Shown here: positions 7,411-16,126 of the stretch, piece by piece
Numbering within the stretch: the stretch's first letter is position 1
Layout: every line of letters begins with the position of its first letter
Origin: Mucilaginibacter sp. L3T2-6
GTDB lineage: Bacteria > Bacteroidota > Bacteroidia > Sphingobacteriales > Sphingobacteriaceae
DNA: 44,800 nt
Direction: 5' to 3'
Assembly (NCBI RefSeq): GCF_030519355.1
Contig: NZ_JAUMKC010000034.1
Coordinates: 1-44,800, forward strand
Position numbers and translations under genes: made by a program
Notes under the pieces: model-generated
Database searches by the model: none
What the model saw: the letters and a program-made list of their open reading frames with translations, nothing else
Told to the model about the DNA's origin: nothing

Positions 7411-9357
7411 TTGAAAACCGTACTTCAATTCTTTTTTGCATCAATTGTTTGTCTGTTTGCGTTTATAGCTAACGTGCAAGGGCAGGCCGAACTTCAGCCA
7501 TGGGGAAATATTACCGGTATTCGCAGCCATGGGCAGCTTTTTAATTTTGAGTCAAGCTTAAGAATTGTCAGCACCGACCGCAAGCATGTGACATCCACAG
7601 CTAAAGAAAAACAACAGCCGCATTACCGGCGTGTCAACGATGACGAGCAGGAGGTGACCAGCTGGATTGATAGCTTGTATTTTAAAGAGAATGTACGGGA
7701 AGATGGCAGCGGCAAGATAAAGATTACAGTAAATATAACATCCCATAAAGACACTACCCTGCAAGGTATTTACTTCTGCGTAGCGCTGCCGCACGAAATG
7801 CTGAATGCCGGATTGCGCTATAAAGATGGTGATAAGTCCGAATTTGAAAACTTTACTAAAGCCGCCGGCCCTGAATTTGACGATAATGCCAAAGAAATTG
7901 AATTTGAAACCAGCGATCGTAAGCTGAGTGTGAAGCCGGAGGAAAAGTCACTGATAATGGTACGGACGGATAGCACAGGGGGTGGGCCACGAATTATGCT
8001 GTTTATCCCCATAAACTTAGGCGGTGTAAAAACAGGTGAAATGATTGAAAAATCATTTGCTGTTAAGGTTTCCGGCGATATAGATAAATCTCCTGCGAAT
8101 ATCACGCTAAATACCAATACCCGGGGCAGGGCTTTTGAGGGCCTTGGCGGCAATTTTCGCCTGCAGAATCCCACGGCAGATCCGCAGGTTATCGACTATT
8201 CGCTAAAAAATCTTCGTCTCGCCTGGGGCAGGGTAGAAATGCCCTGGCGATTCTGGCAGCCAGGGATTAATATTGATCCTACTGCGGTTGCTGATTCCGG
8301 AAAAGCGCATCCTGCTGTTCTAAAAGCGATGGAAATGGCGCACCGGTTAGACAGTTTGGGAATCCCGGTTATCTTATCGGCCTGGTTTCCGCCGCAGTGG
8401 GCAGCCGAAGGTACGCTGAATATGCGCCCCGTGAATGGTATCTGGGGCAATAAACTCAATAAAGATAATATGGATGCGATCTACAAATCGATTGCTGATT
8501 ACATCATCTACTTAAAAAATAAATATGGTGTACAGGTAAAGCTGTTTTCTTTCAATGAGTCTGATCTGGGAATTAACGTTAGAGTAACGGCCGAAGAGCA
8601 CGATGAATTTATAAAAGGATGCGGCGCTTATTTTGCCGCACACGGCCTGCAGACTAAAATGCTGCTGGGCGATAATTCTGATGCCAATACCTATAAATTC
8701 ATTTACCCTGCTTTGAATGACCCGGATGCGAAGCAATACATTGGGGCTATATCTTTCCACTCGTGGCGTGGCTGGGACACGGAAACGCTGAAAAAATGGG
8801 CCGATGCAGCAACAAAACTCAATGTGCCATTGCTGGTAGGAGAGGGGAGCATTGATGCAGCGGCCTGGGGCTATCCGGATATTTTCCAGGAGCAGACTTA
8901 TGCCCTGGAAGAAATTAACCTATATACCCGGATATTAGCGATTTGTCAACCCGCATCTATCCTGCAATGGCAGTTGACGGCTGATTATTCTCCACTGATA
9001 GGCGGCGGTATTTTTGGCAACGACGAACCGTTGCATCCCGGTCAGCGGTTTTACAATTTAAAGCAATTATCCATCACACCTAAGGGATTGTACGCCATGC
9101 CGGTAAGCTGCGATAAGCCGGATCTATCCTGTGCCGCTATGGGCGACAACGGGAAAAACAGCTATGCGCTCCACATCGTTAACAATGGGGGTAAACGCAA
9201 AGTTGTTCTGCATGGCCTGCCTGCATCAGTAAAACGGATGGACGTTTACAGCACCAGTAAAGACGCCTACATGAAACAGTCTGAAATAAAAGTTAACGGA
9301 GGTATAGCAGCGTTTAACCTGCCGGAAACATGCTATACCACTTTGATAAGTAAATAA
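7411..9357 (+). CDS. Secreted GH30-like glycoside hydrolase
   Basis: This 648-residue protein carries a signal peptide (cleavage near VQG-QAE), an N-terminal beta-rich region of unknown type (about 30-235), a GH-A clan barrel opening with FEGLGGNF, and a C-terminal beta-sandwich typical of GH30. The likely acid/base is Glu383 in FSFNES and the nucleophile is Glu478 in LLVGEGS, 95 residues apart as in the clan. GH30 members act on glucosylceramide, beta-1,6-glucan, xylan and fucosides; the substrate cannot be told here. The start is TTG at 7411: the only nearby ATG (7403) is out of frame and hits a stop at once. It lies directly after the GH20 gene. Confidence 0.82.
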   Translation: MKTVLQFFFASIVCLFAFIANVQGQAELQPWGNITGIRSHGQLFNFESSLRIVSTDRKHVTSTAKEKQQPHYRRVNDDEQEVTSWIDSLYFKENVREDGSGKIKITVNITSHKDTTLQGIYFCVALPHEMLNAGLRYKDGDKSEFENFTKAAGPEFDDNAKEIEFETSDRKLSVKPEEKSLIMVRTDSTGGGPRIMLFIPINLGGVKTGEMIEKSFAVKVSGDIDKSPANITLNTNTRGRAFEGLGGNFRLQNPTADPQVIDYSLKNLRLAWGRVEMPWRFWQPGINIDPTAVADSGKAHPAVLKAMEMAHRLDSLGIPVILSAWFPPQWAAEGTLNMRPVNGIWGNKLNKDNMDAIYKSIADYIIYLKNKYGVQVKLFSFNESDLGINVRVTAEEHDEFIKGCGAYFAAHGLQTKMLLGDNSDANTYKFIYPALNDPDAKQYIGAISFHSWRGWDTETLKKWADAATKLNVPLLVGEGSIDAAAWGYPDIFQEQTYALEEINLYTRILAICQPASILQWQLTADYSPLIGGGIFGNDEPLHPGQRFYNLKQLSITPKGLYAMPVSCDKPDLSCAAMGDNGKNSYALHIVNNGGKRKVVLHGLPASVKRMDVYSTSKDAYMKQSEIKVNGGIAAFNLPETCYTTLISK

Positions 9358-9365
9358 ATTAAGCA

Positions 9366-9404
9366 GGGAGTCCGGGTCTGATTTTTCTGCGGCTTAAGAC
9401 TCCC
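9366..9404. terminator. Weak inverted repeat between convergent genes
   Basis: GGGAGTC (9366-9372) pairs with GACTCCC (9398-9404) between the convergent glycosidase and ferritin genes. A T-rich stretch lies in the loop rather than after the stem, so its role as a bidirectional terminator is only a guess. Confidence 0.3.
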
Positions 9405-9417
9405 GGCCAAAGGCTGA

Positions 9418-9969
9418 TCAAGGATTCTCGACACTCGTATCCTGGGCAAGGGTGGCATCGTCGGGTGTTCCGGCAAGCTCATTGTCAAGCACATATAAGG
9501 CGTCGTTATCCGCACTAGCTCCGCCGGCCTTTTTGATCTTCGCCAACAGGTCGAGCGCCATAGTTTCTTCTTCAGTCTGCTCTTTTACAAACCACTGCAT
9601 GAAATTCCAGGTAGCCCAGTCTTTTTCGGCAAGGCTCATATCAACTATACCATATATCCTGGTAGTATTCTCCACTTCCGATTGAAATATGCGCTCAAAG
9701 CAATCGTTAACACTTAACGGGTCGGGGCCTGGCGCAGGTATTTCAGTAACAACCACTTTTCCGCCCCTTTTTAATATATACTCCAGGAACTTCATCATGT
9801 GGTTACGTTCCTCGTTTGAGTGCCGGAACAGGAAATTGGCAATACCATCGTAGCCCTTGTCGCTTGCCCAGGCTGCATAGCTCAAATATATCTGTGCGTT
9901 GTGGGCCTCGTTGGTCATCTGGTCGTTAAGGGCCCTGGCCAGGGTATCGGAAAGTCGGTTAGTATTCAT
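9418..9969 (-). CDS. ftnA: Ferritin (FtnA type)
   Basis: This 183-residue protein is a ferritin: a four-helix subunit that assembles into a hollow shell, oxidises Fe(II) and stores the iron. Ferroxidase ligands are visible: Glu21 and Tyr28 in helix A, Glu54 and His57 in EERNH, Glu98 in helix C, and Glu130-Gln131. The core covers about residues 1-160 and the C-terminal extension is acidic and low in complexity. It lacks the haem-binding Met pattern expected of bacterioferritin. A hypothetical gene lies 63 bases upstream on the same strand. It gives the cell iron storage that complements the iron-type operon at 36-40 kb. Confidence 0.95.
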   Translation of the reverse strand: MNTNRLSDTLARALNDQMTNEAHNAQIYLSYAAWASDKGYDGIANFLFRHSNEERNHMMKFLEYILKRGGKVVVTEIPAPGPDPLSVNDCFERIFQSEVENTTRIYGIVDMSLAEKDWATWNFMQWFVKEQTEEETMALDLLAKIKKAGGASADNDALYVLDNELAGTPDDATLAQDTSVENP

Positions 9970-10032
9970 AGGTTAAAATGTTTTATGCATAAAACCAATC
10001 CATCCCCAAAAAGTTTACTTATCCGGTTGATA

Positions 10033-10380
10033 TTATTTGTAGGAAGAGATATGACCGGTTTTTATAGTAAGCATAAATGATGATCCCATGCTGATTTTTA
10101 CACTCTTGTTTTGCAACATAGCTTTAACGGCATCATCAGCTTTCAGGGCGTCTACTAAATCCCGTGCTGCCCCTGTACCTGCTACATTGTTTACCACCTT
10201 ACCATCTTCCAAAAGCACACTGAATGTGTTACCAGAAGCCTGACGGCCACCGGCCAATTCAAAATCAATGGCGTTTAACTTAAATTGCTGGTCTGCTCTT
10301 TCGGCAAGGCTCTTTTTTATATGCAGGCGAATTACCGGCATGTATTTTTTCCAGGTAGCTAAATATTTGCTGTTTTCCAT
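10033..10380 (-). CDS. Conserved small soluble protein, function unknown
   Basis: I do not recognise this 115-residue protein. It has no signal peptide or membrane segment. The N-terminal half is basic (KKYMPVIRLHIKKSL) and the C-terminal half contains two short beta-type stretches (NTFSVLLEDGKVV and SFMLTIKT) around a helical segment. It starts with a good ATG and sits 63 bases upstream of ferritin on the same strand, so the two may be cotranscribed; nothing in the sequence shows a functional tie to iron. Regular codon use and lack of a competing frame support it as a real gene. Confidence 0.65.
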   Translation of the reverse strand: MENSKYLATWKKYMPVIRLHIKKSLAERADQQFKLNAIDFELAGGRQASGNTFSVLLEDGKVVNNVAGTGAARDLVDALKADDAVKAMLQNKSVKISMGSSFMLTIKTGHISSYK

Positions 10381-10525
10381 AAGATGTCGCTGAATTGTTT
10401 AATAGTTAACAAATGTAAGGTTTATTTATGCCGATTGCCGGCTTCATTCAACAGAAAACAGATTATGGCGCAAATTGTATAGTATAATGGCGCGTTTACA
10501 CCCGGCAATTGCGCTTAGTGCAGTT

Positions 10526-10533
10526 TATCTTTG
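10526..10533 (+). promoter_or_regulatory. -7 element before the HhH/zinc-ribbon gene
   Basis: TATCTTTG is an exact match to the Bacteroidota -7 consensus and lies 21 bases before the ATG at 10555. A TTG is present upstream (10509-10511), but the 14-base gap is shorter than usual. Confidence 0.5.
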
Positions 10534-10554
10534 ATATAAAAACTGAAGAGATTA

Positions 10555-10857
10555 ATGACAAGTCCAGCCAAGACTTTAAGGACCTGCAGCAACGGCCATA
10601 AATATTATAAAAGCACTGCTTGCCCAACATGCCCGATTTGCGAGCAGGCACAGAAACCTGAAAGTGGCTTTCTGTCATTATTAGGAGCGCCAGCCCGGCG
10701 TGCGCTGGAAAATCGGGGAATAACAGCTTTGCAGAAATTGTCGGAATTTACTGAAAAGGAAATCCTCTCGCTGCACGGAATGGGCCCTTCAACGATGCCT
10801 AAGTTAAGGGAGGCTTTGGCAGCGCAGGGATTATCCTTTAAGCCAAGAGGTAAATAA
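10555..10857 (+). CDS. Zinc-ribbon / RNA polymerase alpha-CTD-like helix-hairpin-helix protein
   Basis: This 100-residue protein joins two modules. Residues 10-30 hold a small Cys/His cluster (C11, H15, C23, C26, C29) that looks like a metal-binding ribbon. Residues 40-97 (LGAPARRALENRGI ... LHGMGPSTMPKLREAL) match the helix-hairpin-helix fold of the RNA polymerase alpha C-terminal domain, which binds DNA and transcription factors. It is far too short to be alpha itself and has no catalytic features. A regulatory or DNA-binding role is an inference. It is probably monocistronic or cotranscribed with the VOC gene 30 bases downstream. Confidence 0.75.
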   Translation: MTSPAKTLRTCSNGHKYYKSTACPTCPICEQAQKPESGFLSLLGAPARRALENRGITALQKLSEFTEKEILSLHGMGPSTMPKLREALAAQGLSFKPRGK

Positions 10858-10887
10858 TTACATCTGTTTATAAATCATCTATATATT

Positions 10888-11268
10888 ATGAAATACGCAA
10901 AAACGTTCAGTAGCTTTTCTGTAAACGACTTACAAAAAGCAAAAGAGTTTTATACCAATACTCTCGGCGTCGAGGCGACGGAAAACGCAATGGGTATCCT
11001 GGACCTTAAGCTACCGGGAGGCAATGCCGTAATTATCTACCCAAAGCCAAACCACGAGCCTGCAAATTTTACAGTTCTCAATTTTGCTGTTGAGGATTTA
11101 GACAAGGCCGTAGATGAACTAACCGCGGCCGGTGTAAAATTTGAACAATATAATTTCGGCGAAATGAAAACCGACGAAAAGGGAATTATGCGCGGCAATG
11201 GACATGGCCCTGATATCGCCTGGTTTAAAGACCCTGCGGGGAATATATTATCGGTGCTGAAAGGGTGA
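10888..11268 (+). CDS. VOC-family (glyoxalase/bleomycin resistance-like) protein
   Basis: This 126-residue protein shows the paired beta-alpha-beta-beta-beta modules of the vicinal oxygen chelate fold: SSFSVNDLQKAKEFYTNTLG opens the first module and NFAVEDLDKAVDELTAAGV the second, closing with WFKDPAGNILSVL. The family covers glyoxalases, dioxygenases and antibiotic-binding proteins, and metal ligands vary, so no reaction can be assigned. It lies between a DNA-binding-like gene and a methyltransferase without a visible pathway link. Confidence 0.85.
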   Translation: MKYAKTFSSFSVNDLQKAKEFYTNTLGVEATENAMGILDLKLPGGNAVIIYPKPNHEPANFTVLNFAVEDLDKAVDELTAAGVKFEQYNFGEMKTDEKGIMRGNGHGPDIAWFKDPAGNILSVLKG

Positions 11269-11358
11269 TAATTTATTTAATGTACCGTCTCCGGAACATC
11301 ATATTTTACAATCGCTGACGATGTTAAGTAAAACATTGATACTTTGCATTAAGGTATT

Positions 11359-12144
11359 ATGGAAGCGATTTACGATTCAATCGGCACAAATTATAACTCA
11401 ACCCGGCGGGCTGACCCATATATCGTCAGTCGTCTGCTTCATTTTCTAAATTCCAATAAAAATGGTCACTATCTTGATATCGGTTGCGGAACAGGTAACT
11501 ATACTATCGCATTAGCAGACACTGGCTTGCTTCTTGTGGGGATTGAGCCATCGGTTCAGATGCTTAGTGAGGGGAGAGCCAAGCGTAAAGAAATATGGTG
11601 GACGCAGGGATTTGCCGAACAAATACTTATCGATAATGAAAGTTTCGACGGCGTAATAGCTACACTAACTATCCATCATTGGACGGATATTTATAAAGGA
11701 TTTAAGGAAGTTGCGCGGGTGTTAAAGCCGGGCAGACGGTTCGTGTTATTCACGGCTACTCCGGCGCAAATGAAAGGATACTGGCTTAATCATTATTTTC
11801 CGGAAATGCTTAGGGCGTCTATCGCCAAAATGCCGTCGCTTGAGTTGATAACCGATGCATTAAGCAGTGCTGGGTTCGGTGTTCCAATTACCGAAAAATA
11901 TTTTATTCAAGATGATTTACAGGACAACTTTTTATACTCCGGTAAAAATAATCCGCGTATGTATTTGGATGAAACAACTAGAAAAGGGATATCATCGTTC
12001 GCGGCATTACCTAATGAGGCCGAAGTCATTAAAGGTTTGGAAACGTTACAGGATGACTTGAAATCTGGAAAATTTGAGTCGCTAAAAAACAGGTATGATA
12101 ATTCAAATGGCGATTATCTGTTCATTATCGCTCAAAAGTTGTAA
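11359..12144 (+). CDS. Class I SAM-dependent methyltransferase
   Basis: This 261-residue protein is a Rossmann-fold methyltransferase of the Methyltransf_11 type. Motif I is LDIGCGTGNYTIAL (about residues 38-51), the acidic end of strand 2 is GIEPS, and the strand 4 region reads FDGVIATLTIHHW, followed by VLKPGRRFVLF. These bind S-adenosylmethionine. The C-terminal part is less typical and probably holds the acceptor site. The acceptor is unknown; similar proteins act on small molecules or quinone-like compounds. No partner gene is obvious. It is convergent with cutC, with only seven bases between them. Confidence 0.88.
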   Translation: MEAIYDSIGTNYNSTRRADPYIVSRLLHFLNSNKNGHYLDIGCGTGNYTIALADTGLLLVGIEPSVQMLSEGRAKRKEIWWTQGFAEQILIDNESFDGVIATLTIHHWTDIYKGFKEVARVLKPGRRFVLFTATPAQMKGYWLNHYFPEMLRASIAKMPSLELITDALSSAGFGVPITEKYFIQDDLQDNFLYSGKNNPRMYLDETTRKGISSFAALPNEAEVIKGLETLQDDLKSGKFESLKNRYDNSNGDYLFIIAQKL

Positions 12145-12151
12145 TATCAGC

Positions 12152-12925
12152 CTATAACACCGAATTTGCCGCCTGGATGATGCTCTTAACCCTTTCCACG
12201 CCGGTTACATCAACAGCATACTCATCGCCTACGCTATCGCCCATCACAATATGATCGTTTTTATATTCCATTTTGCTGGACAAGTGCACGCGCGCTGATG
12301 AATGCACCTCGGTAACGCCGGTAAATCGCACCAGGTCTGCTACGTTGTTTTCATTCACACCGCTGCCCGGCATTATTTTTATACGGCCGGCTGCCTTGCT
12401 TACCAAACGGGCAATATTGCTGGCGCCTTCCATGGCAGTGCTTTTCCCGCCCGAAGTTAAAATTCGTTCGCAGCCCATGTCAATAATTTCTTCCATGGCG
12501 GTAAACAGGTCGGCGCACATATCAAAAGCCCTGTGAAAGGTGACGCCCAAACCCCATTGCCGGGCCAGGTTTATCATTTCGGCACAGCGTTTTCTGTCAA
12601 TGGTGCCATCCGGGTTTAATATTCCTATTACAATACCGTCGCAGCCGGCCTCAATGCAGTAGCGGATATCGGCCATCATTACATTAAACTCAAGGTCGGT
12701 ATACAGGAAATCACCCCCGCGCGGCCGGATTAAAACATACAATTTAATGTGAAGCAGCTTTCGCGCCATTAGTATCTCACCATAGGATGGGGTAGTGCCC
12801 CCTTCAAGCAGATTCTCGCAAAGCTCAACGCGCACAGCACCGCCATCCTGGGCTGCCACAGCCGAGGTTACCGAGTTTGCGCAAACTTCAAGAGAAACAA
12901 TAGGACTGACCGTTTTATAGTTCAT
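12152..12925 (-). CDS. cutC: Copper homeostasis protein CutC
   Basis: This 257-residue TIM-barrel protein matches CutC: LEVCANSVTSAVAAQDGGAVRVELCENLLEGG split over the N-terminal strand and helix, IRPRGGDFLYT, CDGIVIGILNPDGTID, VTFHRAFDM, ILTSGG and IKIMPGSGVNENN are all family signatures. CutC was linked to copper tolerance in Escherichia coli, but its biochemical role is still unsettled. Length is normal (about 240-255). It has its own start about 200 bases from the next gene on the minus strand. No copper gene lies nearby. Confidence 0.93.
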   Translation of the reverse strand: MNYKTVSPIVSLEVCANSVTSAVAAQDGGAVRVELCENLLEGGTTPSYGEILMARKLLHIKLYVLIRPRGGDFLYTDLEFNVMMADIRYCIEAGCDGIVIGILNPDGTIDRKRCAEMINLARQWGLGVTFHRAFDMCADLFTAMEEIIDMGCERILTSGGKSTAMEGASNIARLVSKAAGRIKIMPGSGVNENNVADLVRFTGVTEVHSSARVHLSSKMEYKNDHIVMGDSVGDEYAVDVTGVERVKSIIQAANSVL

Positions 12926-13049
12926 AGATATTTTTCATCGTTTATACCCGGCTCATGGTGAGAAAGAGCATGGGTATATCGAGTGGTAGATGTTAAATTT
13001 CCTTTTAACGGAATGTTGAAGAAAATAGTTTCAATTAGTTCCTGAAAGT

Positions 13050-13074
13050 CCATAGCCGATGGACCATAGCCGAT
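13050..13074. repeat. Short tandem repeat CCATAGCCGAT
   Basis: CCATAGCCGAT occurs at 13050-13060 and again at 13064-13074, in the gap between cutC and the glycosylasparaginase. No regulatory meaning is evident. Confidence 0.55.
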
Positions 13075-13127
13075 AGTAGTGTTTTATTTTTTACCAAGGA
13101 CCATGGTGTGTGGCACAATTATCTCTC

Positions 13128-14135
13128 TCAATAAAAACTTTTACCGGGAATGAGCAAATCCTGCTTTTCGGCATTACATACAGCAAATGAAAAACCTTTT
13201 TGGATAGCATAGGCGCCGTATTCGCCCTTTTTGTTGATGGCGAGAAAGCCAACCTGTATGTTTTTGGCAGTATCGGGTTTCTTTTTAATGATGCGATGAA
13301 CAGCTTCTTTGCAGGCATCCTCGGGCGACATGCCTTGCCGCATCAGTTCCACTACCAGGAAACTGCCAACATTGCGGATCACCTCTTCGCCAACACCGGT
13401 TGATGTTGCGCCGCCTACTTCGTTATCAACATACAAGCCGGCGCCAATAATGGGACTGTCGCCAACGCGGCCATGCAGCTTGAACGCCATGCCACTGGTG
13501 GTACATGCTCCGGAGAGATTGCCCTTAGCGTCGATGGCCAGCATGCCGATAGTATCGTGATTGTATTGGTTTCCCGGCGCATGCTGTTTGTTTTCGATGT
13601 TGATAACCGGCGAGTATTTGGCCGTTTTAAGCCATTCCTTCCATGCCTTTTCGGATTCGGGCGTAAGCAGTTTTTCTTTTTTGAAGCCCTGTTCAACGGC
13701 AAATTGGGTAGCGCCGTCGCCAACCAGCATTACGTGCGGTGTTTTTTCCATTACGGCGCGGGCGACAGATATAGGATGTGCTATATATTCTATAGCCCCT
13801 ACGGATCCACAGTTGCCGAATTCGTCCATTATACAGGCATCAAGAGTAACGTGCCCGTCACGGTCGGGATATCCTGCACGGCCAACAGTGTGATTGTTCA
13901 TGTCGGCTTCCGGGATACGCACACCAGCCTCAACGGCATCGAGCGCGCGGCCGCCCTTTTCCAGCGTTTTCCAGGCCTCTTTGTTAGCAACAATTCCGAA
14001 GTCCCACGTGGATATTACTATGGGAAAACCTGCTGTTGCCGGGGGAGTGGCAGCTCTTGCAATTTTTGATGCAGACAAAGCCGCCAGCGAAGCTCCGGCA
14101 GCCGATAATTTTATAAACTTACGGCGGTTATACAT
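13128..14135 (-). CDS. Tat-exported N4-(beta-N-acetylglucosaminyl)-L-asparaginase (glycosylasparaginase)
   Basis: This 335-residue Ntn-hydrolase cleaves the link between asparagine and N-acetylglucosamine left after glycoprotein breakdown, or related isoaspartyl peptides. The precursor should self-cleave before Thr195 in HDTIG, which then becomes the N-terminal nucleophile; the beta chain shows GRVGDSPIIGAGLY and GATSTGVGE, typical of glycosylasparaginases. Residues 1-29 hold a twin-arginine signal (NRRKFIK, hydrophobic stretch, ARA). It has an intact length for the family. Together with the secreted GH20 enzyme about 6 kb away it could take part in N-glycan use, though the genes are not in one operon. 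Confidence 0.9.
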   Translation of the reverse strand: MYNRRKFIKLSAAGASLAALSASKIARAATPPATAGFPIVISTWDFGIVANKEAWKTLEKGGRALDAVEAGVRIPEADMNNHTVGRAGYPDRDGHVTLDACIMDEFGNCGSVGAIEYIAHPISVARAVMEKTPHVMLVGDGATQFAVEQGFKKEKLLTPESEKAWKEWLKTAKYSPVINIENKQHAPGNQYNHDTIGMLAIDAKGNLSGACTTSGMAFKLHGRVGDSPIIGAGLYVDNEVGGATSTGVGEEVIRNVGSFLVVELMRQGMSPEDACKEAVHRIIKKKPDTAKNIQVGFLAINKKGEYGAYAIQKGFSFAVCNAEKQDLLIPGKSFY

Positions 14136-14274
14136 AAGCGCTAATATATGAAATAGGTTTGCTTATAGGAATAAAATTACTCTCCGGGTGTTCAATTATT
14201 CTTTTATGTCCGGACGCAAATAAAAGATGGGCCAGCGATTAGGTCATACATACCCCTGGGAGGCTTTAAGATGA

Positions 14275-14703
14275 TCATTCAAAATCCTGCAGACAATTGT
14301 TACAATGCCAGTTTTTTTGACTGGAGAAAGGATTTATTAAGTTCACAAAAGACTTCAGCATGCCCGTTTCATCTTCATCTTTCACGATGCTGCTTACATT
14401 GGTCGACGCACAAAAAGGACAAACCACATAGGTGTTTTCGTCATTATCTATTTCAAAATGGTCGTCCTCGTGCAAATCGCCTTCTGCGGCTAATATTTCA
14501 CGGCAGCGTCCCAGGTCTTTTTCAAATACTTTCAGTTTAACGCCGCCTACTGCATTATTATAAAGGGGATTTGCACCAATGATATTTTCGTCGGCAATAA
14601 AACAGGGGATACCGTTTGCCTCGAGCCGGCTGCGGATAATGTGAGCCAGCATAGGGTCGTAGTAAGATTCAAAGGTTACTATTTTATCATCTCCGTCATC
14701 CAT
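14275..14703 (-). CDS. DUF2007-type protein with C-terminal zinc ribbon
   Basis: This 142-residue protein begins with a ferredoxin-like DUF2007 module (KIVTFESYYDPMLAHIIRS, then GIPCFIADE), a family often described as putative signal-transducing proteins without proof. A CPFC ... CNNC pair at the C-terminus looks like a zinc ribbon. I chose ATG at 14703; a longer frame reaches 14805 but would run across the start of the divergent regulator gene, and a matching -7 element (14728-14735) supports the shorter start. The function is unknown. Confidence 0.72.
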   Translation of the reverse strand: MDDGDDKIVTFESYYDPMLAHIIRSRLEANGIPCFIADENIIGANPLYNNAVGGVKLKVFEKDLGRCREILAAEGDLHEDDHFEIDNDENTYVVCPFCASTNVSSIVKDEDETGMLKSFVNLINPFSSQKNWHCNNCLQDFE

Positions 14704-14727
14704 TAATGCAAAATAACAATAATAGTA

Positions 14728-14735
14728 CAAAGGTA
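14728..14735 (-). promoter_or_regulatory. -7 element of the DUF2007 gene
   Basis: On the minus strand TACCTTTG is an exact TAnnTTTG match, 24 bases before the ATG at 14703. It supports that start over the longer reading frame. Confidence 0.5.
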
Positions 14736-14760
14736 CCACGTTTTTATTTAATTTGGGCCT

Positions 14761-15723
14761 ATGAACCGTATCGACAGGGTTTCCGCCATATTGATCCAGC
14801 TGCAATCGCGCAGGGTGGTAAAGGCCAGCGATATTGCCGATAGATTTGGTATTAGTCTGCGCACCGTTTACCGCGATGTAAAAACGCTGGAGGAAGCCGG
14901 CATACCGATTATAGGGGAGGCCGGTGTCGGTTATTCTATTGTAGATGGGTATCGCCTTCCGCCGGTGATGTTCACCAGGGAGGAGGCCACCGCTTTTTTA
15001 ACCGCCGAAAAATTTGTTGAAACGCTTACCGACGCTTCAACCAGGGAACATCACAAATCGGCGATGTACAAAATACGCGCAATATTAAAAACTGCTGAAA
15101 AAAATCTGCTGGAGGATATCGACGGTAAGATAGAGGTATTGCGCAGCCACGCCCAGTTAGAAGTAGATAATAAAGACCATATACAAAAGCTTTTGAACAG
15201 CATTGCGCAAAAAGCTGTTTTATGCCTTGAATATTTTGCCATTCACAGCCAGGAGCGCACCAGGCGTGAAATTGAGCCGGTTGGGATTTTTTATAAGTCT
15301 GGGTTTTGGCACCTTATAGCTTATTGCCATTTGAGGGGCGATTACCGTGATTTCAGAGTCGACCGAATAATCAGCATTGAGCCAACCGGCAAAATCTTCA
15401 ACAGTAAGCACCCTACGTTAAAAGCATACATCGCCCAGATGGCTAAAGAGCAGGAGTTGGATATGGTTGTAATTCGTGTAAGCAAAAGCATTCACTCCTA
15501 TTTAGAACATCAAAAGTATTATAGCGGCTTCGTATCAGAAAAAACGGTGGGCAACCAAATTGAAATGACATTCTTAACCGCTTCTATGGAGGGTTTTGCC
15601 CGGTGGTTTATGATGTACGGCGATGAGGCCGAAATCATCAGCCCGGAAAGCCTGAAGGACCGCGTAGGACAGATCGCTTCTGCTATAGCTCAAAAAAATC
15701 TTCAGTTAACAAATTCCTACTGA
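14761..15723 (+). CDS. WYL-domain transcriptional regulator
   Basis: This 320-residue protein has an N-terminal winged helix-turn-helix (MNRIDRVSAILIQLQ, then ASDIADRFGISLRTVYRDVKTL split over helices 2-3) and a WYL domain at about 140-225 (LEYFAIHSQERTRREIEPVG ... FWHLIAYCHLRGDYRDFRVDRI). WYL domains sense nucleic acid or small ligands. The first gene downstream starts 51 bases later, and a run of four small genes follows on the same strand, so it may control this cluster. In Bacteroidota such regulators often sit next to DoxX, AHSA1 and GyrI-like genes, as here; that statement is from memory. Confidence 0.88.
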   Translation: MNRIDRVSAILIQLQSRRVVKASDIADRFGISLRTVYRDVKTLEEAGIPIIGEAGVGYSIVDGYRLPPVMFTREEATAFLTAEKFVETLTDASTREHHKSAMYKIRAILKTAEKNLLEDIDGKIEVLRSHAQLEVDNKDHIQKLLNSIAQKAVLCLEYFAIHSQERTRREIEPVGIFYKSGFWHLIAYCHLRGDYRDFRVDRIISIEPTGKIFNSKHPTLKAYIAQMAKEQELDMVVIRVSKSIHSYLEHQKYYSGFVSEKTVGNQIEMTFLTASMEGFARWFMMYGDEAEIISPESLKDRVGQIASAIAQKNLQLTNSY

Positions 15724-15774
15724 CATAACGCTGTCATTCGGCCATGCTTGTTTTGTGTTACCAAACTAAACATC

Positions 15775-16116
15775 ATGGAAATAAAAACAATCATTTTATG
15801 GGTACTCATTATAGCTTATATAATACCCGGCTTTTTGTTCGGATTTAAAAAGCTAAGCGGTAACGCCGAAGCCACCGGGCATTTTAAACGCTGGGGTTAT
15901 CCGTTGTGGACTATGCACCTGCTCGGCTTTATAGAAATTGCCTGTGGTGTGCTGCTGCTTTTCGCACAGACGAGGATGTACGGGATCATTGCATACGCTA
16001 TCATCCTGGCGGGCGCCTTATATACGCATATTAAAGCCCGCGATCCAAAGAATATAAGAATGAAGCCTGTTTTTGTCGGCATGATACTCCTGGGGATTTT
16101 CTTATTTACCATTTAA
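15775..16116 (+). CDS. DoxX-like small membrane protein
   Basis: This 113-residue protein has four predicted membrane helices and a DoxX-like pattern: GFLFGFKKLSG after helix 1, YPLWTMHLLGFIEIACGVLLLF, then two more helices. DoxX-type proteins are small quinone-pool or oxidative-stress related membrane proteins, mostly uncharacterised. The start is ATG at 15775; a TTG nine codons earlier adds nothing recognisable. It follows the WYL regulator closely and precedes the EVE-domain gene by ten bases. Confidence 0.78.
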   Translation: MEIKTIILWVLIIAYIIPGFLFGFKKLSGNAEATGHFKRWGYPLWTMHLLGFIEIACGVLLLFAQTRMYGIIAYAIILAGALYTHIKARDPKNIRMKPVFVGMILLGIFLFTI

Positions 16117-16126
16117 CATTAATCTT

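Noticed and set aside
13473..14069. 198-residue open frame on the plus strand opposite the glycosylasparaginase
   Set aside because: The minus-strand gene has all family motifs; the opposing frame shows no domain and lacks a start signal.
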